Source of the DNA: Gemmatimonadota bacterium
GTDB lineage: Bacteria > GCA-2686955
Assembly: GCA_026991065.1 (NCBI GenBank)
Contig: JALXCG010000011.1
Location: 1 to 9,343 of the forward strand
Length of the DNA stretch: 9,343 bases
Reading direction: 5' to 3'
Shown here piece by piece: positions 1-6,290 of this stretch (position 1 is its first letter; every line of letters starts with the position of its first letter). The notes under the pieces were generated by a model, which worked only from the letters and a program-made list of their open reading frames with translations, did no database searches and had not been told where the DNA came from. A program made the position numbers and the translations under genes.

Positions 1-509
1 CCACTGAATTCATGCGGGTAGCGGAACGCCTGCTCACCGGTGAGTCCGACCTTCTCCAGCAGCCAGGCAACCTTTTCGTTGCGCTCGGCGCGCGACATCT
101 GCGGCGCGTGGACCGTGAGCGGCTCGGCGATGATGTCGCCCACCGACCAGCGAGGATTGAGCGAGGAGTAGGGATCCTGGTAGATCATCTGGATCTCGGA
201 GCGCACCGGCCGCATCTCCTGCCGCCCCAAGCGGACCAGGTCGATGACTTCTCCGCTCTTGCGGCGAAACAGGATCTTGCCGCCGGTAACATCCACCAGG
301 CGGAGAATCGCTTTGCCGGCGGTGGTCTTGCCGCAGCCGGACTCACCCACCAGGCCGAGGGTTTCGCCCTTGCGGATGTTCAAGCTGATGCCGTCGACCG
401 CTTTTACCTCGCCCACGCGGCGCAGGAAAATTCCGGCATGAATCGGGTAGTGGACCTTGACCGATTGCATCTCCAGGATGTCGCTGGAGCGCATAGAGAT
501 GCCGCTCAT
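1..509 (-). CDS. Peptide ABC transporter ATPase, DppF/OppF type (3' part outside window)
   Basis: This is the second ATPase of the peptide importer, hydrolysing ATP on the cytoplasmic face of the permease pair. The 169 complete residues visible hold Walker A GESGCGKT (residues 55-62), the Q-loop [12 protein letters not shown] (Q111), and PHEFSG, where the window ends inside the ABC signature. The start ATG (509-507) overlaps the stop of the upstream ATPase gene as ATGA, and a GAGGAG ribosome site (520-515) lies 5 nt ahead, so the pair is translationally coupled. The opening with [20 protein letters not shown] is the usual DppF/OppF N-terminus, which has a longer insert before Walker A than DppD. 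In E. coli and many Proteobacteria the related YejF carries both ATPase halves in one chain; here they are separate. Truncation is an edge effect, not a pseudogene sign. Walker B, the H-loop and the C-terminus cannot be assessed. Confidence 0.93.
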   Translation of the reverse strand, partial: MSGISMRSSDILEMQSVKVHYPIHAGIFLRRVGEVKAVDGISLNIRKGETLGLVGESGCGKTTAGKAILRLVDVTGGKILFRRKSGEVIDLVRLGRQEMRPVRSEIQMIYQDPYSSLNPRWSVGDIIAEPLTVHAPQMSRAERNEKVAWLLEKVGLTGEQAFRYPHEFS

Positions 510-1516
510 GAGTTCTCCTCCACGCCACCCGGCTCCACCAAGTGACAGCGACAGAAACGGCCGGGGCGAACTTCGATCAACTCGGGCTCCTCCGTATCGC
601 AGCGGGCGATGCGCTCTGTGCAGCGCTCAGCAAATTTGCAGCCGGCCGGCATGTTGAGAATGCTGGGGACAATGCCGGGAATCGTTTCGAGGCGCCGCTT
701 CGGCTCGCGATCCGGCCGCGGCAGCGAGGCCAGCAGGCCACGGGTATAGGGATGCAGCGGTTCGCGGAAGAGAGGGCCGACCTCGGCGATCTCCTGGATC
801 TTGCCGCCGTACATCACCGCCACTCGCTCACAAGTTTCGGCGACCACCGCCAGGTCATGCGTGATCAACATGATCGAGGCGCTGCCGGTTTTCTTGCGGA
901 CATCGAGCATCAGCTCCAGGATCTGGGCCTGGATGGTGACGTCGAGGGCGGTGGTGGGCTCATCCGCGATGAGGAGCGCGGGGCGCATGGCGAGCGCCAT
1001 GGCGATCATGGCACGCTGACGCATGCCGCCGCTGAACTCGTGCGGGTAGTTTTTCAGCCTGCGGCGGGCGTCGGGGATGCCGACCAGGTCGAGCATCTCC
1101 GCCGCCAGATTCCGCGATTCTTCGGAACTCATGGCGGCGTGGTGAATGATCGCCTCGGTGAGTTGAAAACCGATGGTGAAGACCGGATTCAGCGCGGTCA
1201 TCGGCTCCTGGAAGATCATCGAAATGTCATTGCCGCGGATCTTCTGCATCTCCGCATAGCTGAGATCGAGCAGGTTCTGACCGCGGAAGAGGATTTCGCC
1301 GCTCTCGATGCGCCCCGGGGGGTTGGGGATCAGGCGCATCACCGAGAGTGAGGTGACCGATTTGCCGCTGCCCGATTCCCCGACCAGGCCGAAAACCTCG
1401 TTTTCGTAGATGTGGAAGCTGACCCCATCGACCGCCTTCGCGGTTTGCCCCTCGACATCGAAGTAGGTGCAGAGGTCATTGACTTCAAGGATCTTCTTGC
1501 GCGTTTCGTTACCCAT
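506..1516 (-). CDS. Peptide ABC transporter ATPase, DppD/OppD type
   Basis: This 336-residue nucleotide-binding subunit of the importer acts in the cytoplasm at the inner membrane. All ABC motifs are intact: Walker A GESGSGKS (46-53), Q-loop IFQEPMTALNP (Q103), signature FSGGMRQR (161-168), Walker B LLIADEP (181-187), D-loop ALD (190-192) and H-loop histidine H220. The C-terminal oligopeptide-transporter extension is present (PLHPYTRGLL at about 253-262). It carries the cysteine set C293-x5-C299-x6-C306...C324 that in DppD-family proteins is associated with a [4Fe-4S] cluster; a fifth cysteine, C322, is also there. The start ATG (1516-1514) is 9 bp after the stop of the upstream permease gene. 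The only ribosome-site match is AGG at 1527-1525, overlapping that stop codon, so translation probably depends on coupling. The stop TGA overlaps the next ATPase's ATG. Length is normal for the family. Confidence 0.95.
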   Translation of the reverse strand: MGNETRKKILEVNDLCTYFDVEGQTAKAVDGVSFHIYENEVFGLVGESGSGKSVTSLSVMRLIPNPPGRIESGEILFRGQNLLDLSYAEMQKIRGNDISMIFQEPMTALNPVFTIGFQLTEAIIHHAAMSSEESRNLAAEMLDLVGIPDARRRLKNYPHEFSGGMRQRAMIAMALAMRPALLIADEPTTALDVTIQAQILELMLDVRKKTGSASIMLITHDLAVVAETCERVAVMYGGKIQEIAEVGPLFREPLHPYTRGLLASLPRPDREPKRRLETIPGIVPSILNMPAGCKFAERCTERIARCDTEEPELIEVRPGRFCRCHLVEPGGVEENS

Positions 1517-1525
1517 GTGATCTGC

Positions 1526-2923
1526 CTAACGGAGCCGCGAAAAGACTTTGGGATCGAAGGCTTCGCGAACAGCTTCGCCGACAATCACAACGCTGTAGAG
1601 GGTGAGTGCCAGAGCCACTACCGGCACCAGGACCAGGTAGGGATAAAACTTCACATTTTCCAGGCCTTGATGCAGCAGGGCGCCCCAACTCGGTGTTCCC
1701 GGGGGCAGGCCGAAGCCCAGGTAGTCCAGGCTGACGAGAGAGCTGATGTAGGCAACAATTCCAAACGGAGCAAATGTCACGACCGGAACCAGAGAGTTGG
1801 GCAGGATGTGCTTGACAATGATCTTCCAGTCGGAGACCCCGGAGCCGATTGCTGCCTGCACATAATCCTTGGATTTCTCCCGGTAGAACTCACCGCGAAC
1901 GTAGTAGGTGATGCCCAGCCAGGAGCGCAACACGATCATCAGCGTGGCCAGGATCATGAACGACGGCGTCATCAATGAGCCGATGATCATGATGGTGAAG
2001 AGGAAGGGGATGCTGCCCCAGATCTCGACAAAACGCTGCATGCCGATGTCGGTCCAGCCACCGTAGTAGCCCTGGAGACCCCCGACGATGATGCCGAAAG
2101 CGTAACCACAGACCGATACCAGAAGCGCGAACGAGAGCGAGATGCGGAAACCATAGACCAGAAGGACCAGAACATCGCGGCCCGCAACCGTGGTTCCCAG
2201 CGGAATGCCCAGTTTCCAGGAGGGGGCATTGGGAGGCGGGGAGTCGAAATCGTGGCGCAGGGAAGCGGGAGAGTAGGGATAGAGGGTCGGGACAATCCAG
2301 GCGTCGCCGCGGGCAAAAGCATCCTTTGCGGCGACCAGTTCGTCGTAGAGCCGCTGGCGTTTGGTGACCATCGCCTGGCGCTGCTCGTAGCGGGCCTTCT
2401 GGAATTCGCTGGCGTCGGCCGCCGGTGGAGTAAGCTTCTCGAAGCGTCGCTTGGACTTTTCCAACTGCTCCGCGGACGCTGCCAACTGTTCGTCCAGCAG
2501 CGAGGGATCGGCACACATCTGGGCGAAGAGGTGATAGTCCACCTCTCCTGAACCATTCTGTGCAAACTCCTCCTTCGGCAGAAAGAGTGATGCTTCGTAG
2601 AAGGGAATCGCTTTGTTGATCCATTCCTGGACCGCGGGGAAGCGGGTCTGGTCGTTGAAGTGGATCGCCAACGGACGCTGGTTAACGATCAACTCGAGGA
2701 AAAGCGAGATCACAAAGAGGGTCGAGATGGCGATGAACGACCAATAGCCGCGACGAATGCGCTTGAAGCGCATGATTCGCTTCTGCGTGATCGGGGTCAT
2801 CTTCAGGGAGAATCCCAGCAGACGCCCGACCGCGACATACGCCTTGGGGATGCCGCGCGTAGTCAGCCACAGGCCGCCGCCAAAGACTATGAATAGATAG
2901 AGGATCTTCCATGCAGTCGCCAC
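1526..2923 (-). CDS. yejE: YejE-like peptide ABC permease with extra N-terminal helix and coiled-coil insertion
   Basis: This 465-residue inner-membrane permease is the partner of the YejB-like subunit. Residues 42-80 (TPITQKR...RRGYWS...) match the usual YejE start. The BPD_transp_1 core begins at about 240 (LGTTVAGRDVLVLLVYGFRISL), continues through LQGYYGG (283-289), and has the EAA-type cytoplasmic loop YVQAAIGSGVSDWKI...HILPN (354-376). It ends with the YejE-typical FGLPPGTPSWG and GEAVREAFDPK. Predicted helices lie near 7-22, 62-80, 255-283, 303-335, 380-398 and 428-449. Two additions stand out: 41 residues ahead of the normal start that include a helix, and a periplasmic stretch (81-239) roughly twice the E. 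coli length, with a charged heptad-like segment at 141-204. The start is GTG (2923-2921), fixed by a strong AAAGGAG site 8 nt upstream. YejE is known from microcin C and antimicrobial-peptide import; the substrate here is not known. Confidence 0.92.
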   Translation of the reverse strand: MATAWKILYLFIVFGGGLWLTTRGIPKAYVAVGRLLGFSLKMTPITQKRIMRFKRIRRGYWSFIAISTLFVISLFLELIVNQRPLAIHFNDQTRFPAVQEWINKAIPFYEASLFLPKEEFAQNGSGEVDYHLFAQMCADPSLLDEQLAASAEQLEKSKRRFEKLTPPAADASEFQKARYEQRQAMVTKRQRLYDELVAAKDAFARGDAWIVPTLYPYSPASLRHDFDSPPPNAPSWKLGIPLGTTVAGRDVLVLLVYGFRISLSFALLVSVCGYAFGIIVGGLQGYYGGWTDIGMQRFVEIWGSIPFLFTIMIIGSLMTPSFMILATLMIVLRSWLGITYYVRGEFYREKSKDYVQAAIGSGVSDWKIIVKHILPNSLVPVVTFAPFGIVAYISSLVSLDYLGFGLPPGTPSWGALLHQGLENVKFYPYLVLVPVVALALTLYSVVIVGEAVREAFDPKVFSRLR

Positions 2924-2931
2924 GGCGAACG

Positions 2932-2938
2932 CTCCTTT
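2932..2938 (-). promoter_or_regulatory. Shine-Dalgarno site that fixes the GTG start of the YejE-like gene
   Basis: The minus strand reads AAAGGAG directly after, and partly sharing bases with, the TAG stop of the YejB-like gene (2941-2939). It sits 8 nt before GTG at 2923. The alternative ATG at 2800, where E. coli-type YejE proteins begin, has no comparable site. This supports the extra N-terminal transmembrane segment being translated and indicates coupling between the two permease genes. Confidence 0.8.
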
Positions 2939-4030
2939 CTAGCTGAACCGAACCCGTGGATCGACCAGGGCGAGTACGATGTCGGAAATGATGTTTCCGG
3001 TCAGCCGGATCAAGACACCGAAGGTCATGATTCCCATGAGCACCGGATAGTCGCGCTCAACCAGCGAATTGAAGCCAAGCAGGCCCATGCCGGGAATGTT
3101 GCAAGTCTTCTCGATCAGGAAAGAGCCGGCGAAGAGCAGACCGATCGCGTGCCCAACCCCGACACAGATGGGGATCAGAGAGTTGCGCAGGGCATGGACG
3201 AAGACCACGCGCTTTTCGCTCAGCCCTTTGGCAAAAGCGGTCCGCACATAGTCGGAGCCGAGATTGTCCAGAAGACTGTTCTTCATCAGAATGGTCATCG
3301 TGGCGAAACCGGCCAGCATGTAGGCCACCAGGGGGATGGCGGTATGGGCCAGTTGGTCTTTGATGCACCACCAGTAGGCCCCCTGGGCCCACATCTCGTC
3401 CCAGCCGGCGGAGCGAAAATCTCCCAGGGGGAGAAACTGCATGCCGTAGTTGTCGGTGGCAAAGAGCAGCATCAGCACCAGGGCAGCGACAAAACCGGGA
3501 ATCGAGTAGCCGAGAAAAACCACGACGGAGGTTGCGGTATCGAAGAAGGTGCGATGCTCCAGCGCCTTCTTGACCCCGAGCGGAATACAGACCAACCAGG
3601 TTGCGATGTAGCCGATGAGGCCGAAGTAGATCGAAATCGGGAACTTGGAGACAATCGTAGCGAGGACCGGGTCGCCGTAGCGATAGGACATCCCCATGTT
3701 TCCCTGGAGAATCCCGTTGAGCGCGCCGCCGGCGGCATCATCCGGCCAGAGTCCCAGCCAGATCAGGTAGCCGACCGGGATTGCGCGATCGAGCTTGTAA
3801 TAGCGCTTGAGTTGATCCATCGCCTCCTGCGGCAGATCGTAGGAGCCGGTCTCGCCAAGGGCCGCCGCGCCTCCGGCCCCGCCTTCAGCCATCGCCTGCT
3901 GCTGGATCTGTAGCTGGGCCTGTTCGATGGGGCCGCCCGGGGCCAGCCTCATGAACAGATAGATGACGAAGGTGATGCAGACAAAAGTGACAGGAACCAG
4001 CAGGATCCGCCGAATGAAGTAGCTTGTCAT
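2939..4030 (-). CDS. yejB: YejB-like peptide ABC permease
   Basis: This inner-membrane permease of 363 residues from the ATG at 4030 forms the translocation pore with the YejE-like subunit. It begins with the family-typical MTSYFIRRILLVPVTF helix and the APGGP motif (30-34). A Gln/Gly/Ala-rich linker (37-62) precedes GNMGMSYRYGDPV (110-122). The EAA-type loop is at about 261-284 (YVRTAFAKGLSEKRVVFVHALRNS), and the C-terminus carries GMGLLGF, ERDYPVLMG and LVDPRVRFS, all characteristic of YejB. Predicted helices lie near 8-28, 133-153, 166-190, 229-247, 286-304 and 330-355. Start choice is not certain: an in-frame TTG at 4039 (adding MHG) is 7 nt from a good GGAGGAA site, whereas the ATG at 4030 is 16 nt from it. 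The frame stays open upstream to 4258, inside the YejA-like gene, but that arginine-rich extension has no family match. The gene follows the binding-protein gene after a 122-130 bp gap with hairpins. Confidence 0.92.
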   Translation of the reverse strand: MTSYFIRRILLVPVTFVCITFVIYLFMRLAPGGPIEQAQLQIQQQAMAEGGAGGAAALGETGSYDLPQEAMDQLKRYYKLDRAIPVGYLIWLGLWPDDAAGGALNGILQGNMGMSYRYGDPVLATIVSKFPISIYFGLIGYIATWLVCIPLGVKKALEHRTFFDTATSVVVFLGYSIPGFVAALVLMLLFATDNYGMQFLPLGDFRSAGWDEMWAQGAYWWCIKDQLAHTAIPLVAYMLAGFATMTILMKNSLLDNLGSDYVRTAFAKGLSEKRVVFVHALRNSLIPICVGVGHAIGLLFAGSFLIEKTCNIPGMGLLGFNSLVERDYPVLMGIMTFGVLIRLTGNIISDIVLALVDPRVRFS

Positions 4031-4046
4031 GCCATGCAACTTGGGG

Positions 4047-4053
4047 TTCCTCC
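4047..4053 (-). promoter_or_regulatory. Shine-Dalgarno site of the YejB-like gene, pointing to a possible TTG start
   Basis: The minus strand reads GGAGGAA at 4053-4047. Spacing is 7 nt to an in-frame TTG (4039-4037) and 16 nt to the ATG at 4030. The TTG gives MHGMTSYF and the ATG gives MTSYF. An out-of-frame ATG at 4035 reads ATG GCA TGA, a two-codon dead end. The better spacing favours TTG, while family alignment cannot separate the two because they differ by only three residues. Confidence 0.6.
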
Positions 4054-4073
4054 GGGCAAGTAGGGGAAACACT

Positions 4074-4142
4074 GTCGGCGCCGACCGATTGTGCCGCCGC
4101 CGGCAGCGTGGGGGTGGGATCGACTCATGAGCGGCTCGCCGC
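4074..4142 (-). other. Intercistronic hairpin cluster between binding-protein and permease genes
   Basis: Three short GC-rich inverted repeats fall in the gap between the YejA-like stop (4162) and the YejB-like start. They are a perfect 12-bp palindrome GTCGGCGCCGAC (4074-4085), a TGCCG/CGGCA stem with a 4-nt loop (4092-4105), and a GCGGC/GCCGC repeat with a 2-nt centre (4131-4142). No T-tract follows on the minus strand, so this is not an intrinsic terminator. In ABC operons such hairpins often protect the binding-protein message so that it accumulates above the permease message; that role here is inferred. Confidence 0.4.
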
Positions 4143-4161
4143 CGGGACCACGCCTGGCTTC

Positions 4162-6006
4162 CTAGCCCCAGGGTTTGACGATTACTTCGCCCTGCGGCAG
4201 CGACTGGTCCGCCTTCATCGCGGCGTCCAGGGCGGCTTCGCGCTCGGGATCGAACCACCAGAGCTGCATGATCTCCTCCTCCGGCTGCTGGCCGATGCGG
4301 GAGATGTAGGTGTCCGGATGGCCGAAGCGATCCCAGTAGAGAATCCGCATGTAGTTGCTACCCCAAGCGAGGGCGTAGGGATGCTCGTTGAAGACGATGG
4401 AGTCGATCTCGCGCGTGATCTTCTTCTGCGAGGGGCGATCAAGCGTCATATCGTAGAGCTTGAGCAGGGAATCGACCTTGGCGTTCTTGAAGCCGCAGAC
4501 GTTGTTGTTGTGCGGAAGGTCGGCCAGATCGGAGCGCCACGAAGTTTCCGGGTTGGGAAAGAGCAGGGCGCTGAAACTCTGGAAGGTGACATCGAATTGA
4601 CGCTCGCCCACCTTCTTGAAGAGGGTGGAGGGATCGATCAGTTTCAGGTTGAACTTGATCCCCGCCTCTTCATAGTCCTCCTTGACGATCAGCCAGATCC
4701 GTTCCCAGGCTTGGGAGCCATATTCGAGCGTAATCTCGAACTGCTTGCCGTCCGGGCCCACCAGATAGCCGGCGTCATTGCGGGTTTTGTAGCCGGCTTC
4801 CCAGAGCAGCTCTTCGGCGCGGTCGGGGTCGAAACGGATTTTCGGATTGGTATCTTCACTGCCCCAGTCACGCCCCGGATAGTAAGAGTCGAGAAATGTG
4901 TATTGATTAAAGAAGAGCTTCTCCATCAGGCGCTCGCGGTTGAAGAGGTGGGCGAAGGCCAGGCGCACCCGCCGATCATTAAAGGGCGGTTTGCGCATGT
5001 TCATGGCAAAGCCGCTGATGCCTTGCGGTGCCTGGTTGTAGATCTTGCGGCGCTTGACCCAGCCCTTCTTGATCACATTCTCGCGCGGCAGATCCTGGAC
5101 CCAGCGCTGAGCCCGCGTGGCGCGATAGAAATCCAATTCGCCCGCTTTGAACTTCTCGTACTCCAACTCCTGATCACGGATGACCGAGAAGGTGATCTTC
5201 TTGAAATTGTAAGTGTTCTTGGCCCACGGCTCGTTCTCCGCCCACCAGTCGTCGCGGCGGGTCAGAGTGAGAGAATCCCCCTTCTTGAGGTCGCCCTCTT
5301 TCAGAATGTAGGGGCCGCTGCCCGGCATCATCTTCCAGTTGTACTCCTTCAGGAATTGCTCCCCGGGGATGTGCACATACTTTTCCGGATAGATCGCCAT
5401 GCCGCCGAAATAGAGGAAGAGCCGCCAGTTGGCCTCTTTGGTGGTGACCTTGATGGTGTAGGGATCGACGATCACCGGCTCCTGGTAGTTTTCGGCGAAG
5501 GTCATGCGGTTGGAAGGGTCGTTGCGATCCTCCTGCACCCGGTGCCACCAGGAGTAGTAAACATCCTTGGCGGTGACCGGAGCGCCATCGGAGAAATGCG
5601 CGCGCTGATCCAGCCGGAACCAGAAGGTCTGGGTGCCGTCGGGGTTCTGATCGATCTTCCACTCTTTGGCGAGGAGCGGGATGTACTCTTCGGTGTCGGG
5701 GTGGATGCCGATCATCGATTCGTAAACCAGGGCGTTCACCGCGGCGATCGACACTGAGTTGGAGTTCGGCCCCTGGCGCCGGAGAGTGTTGGGGAAGGCC
5801 CGCCAGACCACCGGCAGCGCTTTGTCGCTGGTGCGCAGGGCGCGGGGATCGCCCAGCGGACGGTAGTCGCCGCCGTTTTGCCAGCCGTCGGTGGCGTGCG
5901 CGGAGGGCGCTGTGAATGCCAGATTGAGTAGCAGCGCCGTACCACCGGCGACCAGGGTTCGAAGAAGCGGGCGGAAGGGGAGTGGGGATCGAACTGCTCG
6001 TGGCAT
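4162..6006 (-). CDS. yejA: Exported family-5 extracellular solute-binding protein, YejA-like
   Basis: This 614-residue periplasmic receptor hands its ligand, most likely a peptide or peptide-like compound, to the YejB/YejE-like permease. Residues 1-38 look like a Sec signal peptide: a basic start (MPRAVR), a hydrophobic core (about 18-32) and a probable AHA|T cleavage after A38. The family-5 signature lies at about 137-157 (HFSDGAPVTAKDVYYSWW). It is followed by GSGPYIL (229-235), a YejA-like middle (EYEKFKAGELDFYRATRAQRW, 282-302), the NDRRVRLAFAHLFNRE block (343-358) and the C-terminal WGSNYMRILYWDRFG...WWFDPE typical of the YejA branch. The mature protein has one cysteine (C504). The ATG at 6006 has no strong ribosome site; only GGA about 9 nt upstream is visible. 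The gene heads the operon, and its promoter must lie in the 284-bp gap shared with the divergent receptor gene. Ligand identity cannot be read from sequence. Confidence 0.92.
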   Translation of the reverse strand: MPRAVRSPLPFRPLLRTLVAGGTALLLNLAFTAPSAHATDGWQNGGDYRPLGDPRALRTSDKALPVVWRAFPNTLRRQGPNSNSVSIAAVNALVYESMIGIHPDTEEYIPLLAKEWKIDQNPDGTQTFWFRLDQRAHFSDGAPVTAKDVYYSWWHRVQEDRNDPSNRMTFAENYQEPVIVDPYTIKVTTKEANWRLFLYFGGMAIYPEKYVHIPGEQFLKEYNWKMMPGSGPYILKEGDLKKGDSLTLTRRDDWWAENEPWAKNTYNFKKITFSVIRDQELEYEKFKAGELDFYRATRAQRWVQDLPRENVIKKGWVKRRKIYNQAPQGISGFAMNMRKPPFNDRRVRLAFAHLFNRERLMEKLFFNQYTFLDSYYPGRDWGSEDTNPKIRFDPDRAEELLWEAGYKTRNDAGYLVGPDGKQFEITLEYGSQAWERIWLIVKEDYEEAGIKFNLKLIDPSTLFKKVGERQFDVTFQSFSALLFPNPETSWRSDLADLPHNNNVCGFKNAKVDSLLKLYDMTLDRPSQKKITREIDSIVFNEHPYALAWGSNYMRILYWDRFGHPDTYISRIGQQPEEEIMQLWWFDPEREAALDAAMKADQSLPQGEVIVKPWG

Positions 6007-6029
6007 CGGGGAGTATCCAAAAGGGTGAG

Positions 6030-6049
6030 CGCGGTGCGCCGGGACCGCG
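6030..6049 (-). repeat. Inverted repeat in the leader of the YejA-like gene
   Basis: The arms CGCGGT (6030-6035) and ACCGCG (6044-6049) are perfectly complementary around an 8-nt GC-rich loop. They lie 24-43 nt upstream of the YejA-like ATG. It could be an operator or an RNA hairpin in the 5' leader. In GC-rich DNA a 6-bp match like this also arises by chance. Confidence 0.3.
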
Positions 6050-6275
6050 GGAGGGGTGGACCAGCCGTCTGCAGAGGGCCGAGATCGAAAATGTGCATAC
6101 CGGAACGTGCCAGTCTAACGCAAAGCGAGGCCAACATCACCAACCGCCTTCTCTTCACCCTTCGATTTCCGGCCGGGATGCCGCAACTCTGCGACAAATC
6201 ACCACATCTTGCGTGCCTCTCTTTGTCTCTAGGATTCGGGCGAATGATTTGCAGACTGTTTACGTCTCGAATGAT

Positions 6276-6281
6276 GAGGAG
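6276..6281 (+). promoter_or_regulatory. Shine-Dalgarno site that fixes the start of the copper-receptor-like gene
   Basis: GAGGAG at 6276-6281 lies 9 nt before ATG at 6291. That ATG opens directly into a signal peptide (MRRMFLVLWAVLGLGAG), so this start is chosen over the longer open frame that begins at 5982 and would bury the signal sequence 103 residues in. A second in-frame ATG at 6300 would shorten the basic N-region of the signal. Confidence 0.8.
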
Positions 6282-6290
6282 ATTCTGGTC

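Larger units (their letters stand above)
6007..6290. promoter_or_regulatory. Divergent intergenic control region (importer operon / TonB receptor)
   Basis: This 284-bp stretch must hold promoters for both directions. On the plus strand a weak candidate is TTGCGT (6209-6214), a 15-nt spacer and TAGGAT (6230-6235), about 55 nt before the receptor ATG; spacing and match are poor. An inverted repeat CGCGGT/ACCGCG with an 8-nt loop (6030-6049) lies in the leader of the binding-protein gene. The octamer CGAATGAT occurs at 6241-6248 and again at 6268-6275, close to the receptor ribosome site. An 8-bp CCGGCCGG palindrome is at 6169-6176. I see no recognisable Fur, FNR, CueR or CsoR operator, no riboswitch and no tRNA. 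The plus frame stays open across the region by chance and is not credible as coding. Confidence 0.55.

Noticed and set aside
542-1351. A 269-codon plus-strand open frame
   Set aside because: It is antisense to the DppD-type ATPase gene, which has every ABC motif; the predicted product is an Asp/His/Arg-rich shadow with no signal or domain.
2800-2923. Starting the YejE-like gene at the ATG at 2800
   Set aside because: This matches where E. coli-type proteins begin, but no ribosome site precedes it, while a strong AAAGGAG stands 8 nt before the GTG at 2923.
3149-3913. A 254-codon plus-strand open frame
   Set aside because: It is antisense to the YejB-like gene, and its composition (Gly, Gln, His, Asp) reflects the complement of transmembrane codons.
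4031-4258. Longer N-terminus for the YejB-like protein starting at 4258
   Set aside because: The extension begins inside the YejA-like gene, is arginine-rich without family similarity, and would place the normal first membrane helix 76 residues in.
4024-5757. A 577-codon open frame on the plus strand
   Set aside because: It lies entirely antisense to the well-supported YejA-like gene and beyond, its product shows no family features, and such long shadow frames are common opposite GC-rich genes.
5982-6290. Longer N-terminus for the receptor starting at 5982
   Set aside because: It would overlap the YejA-like start and bury the signal peptide; GAGGAG at 6276-6281 supports the ATG at 6291.
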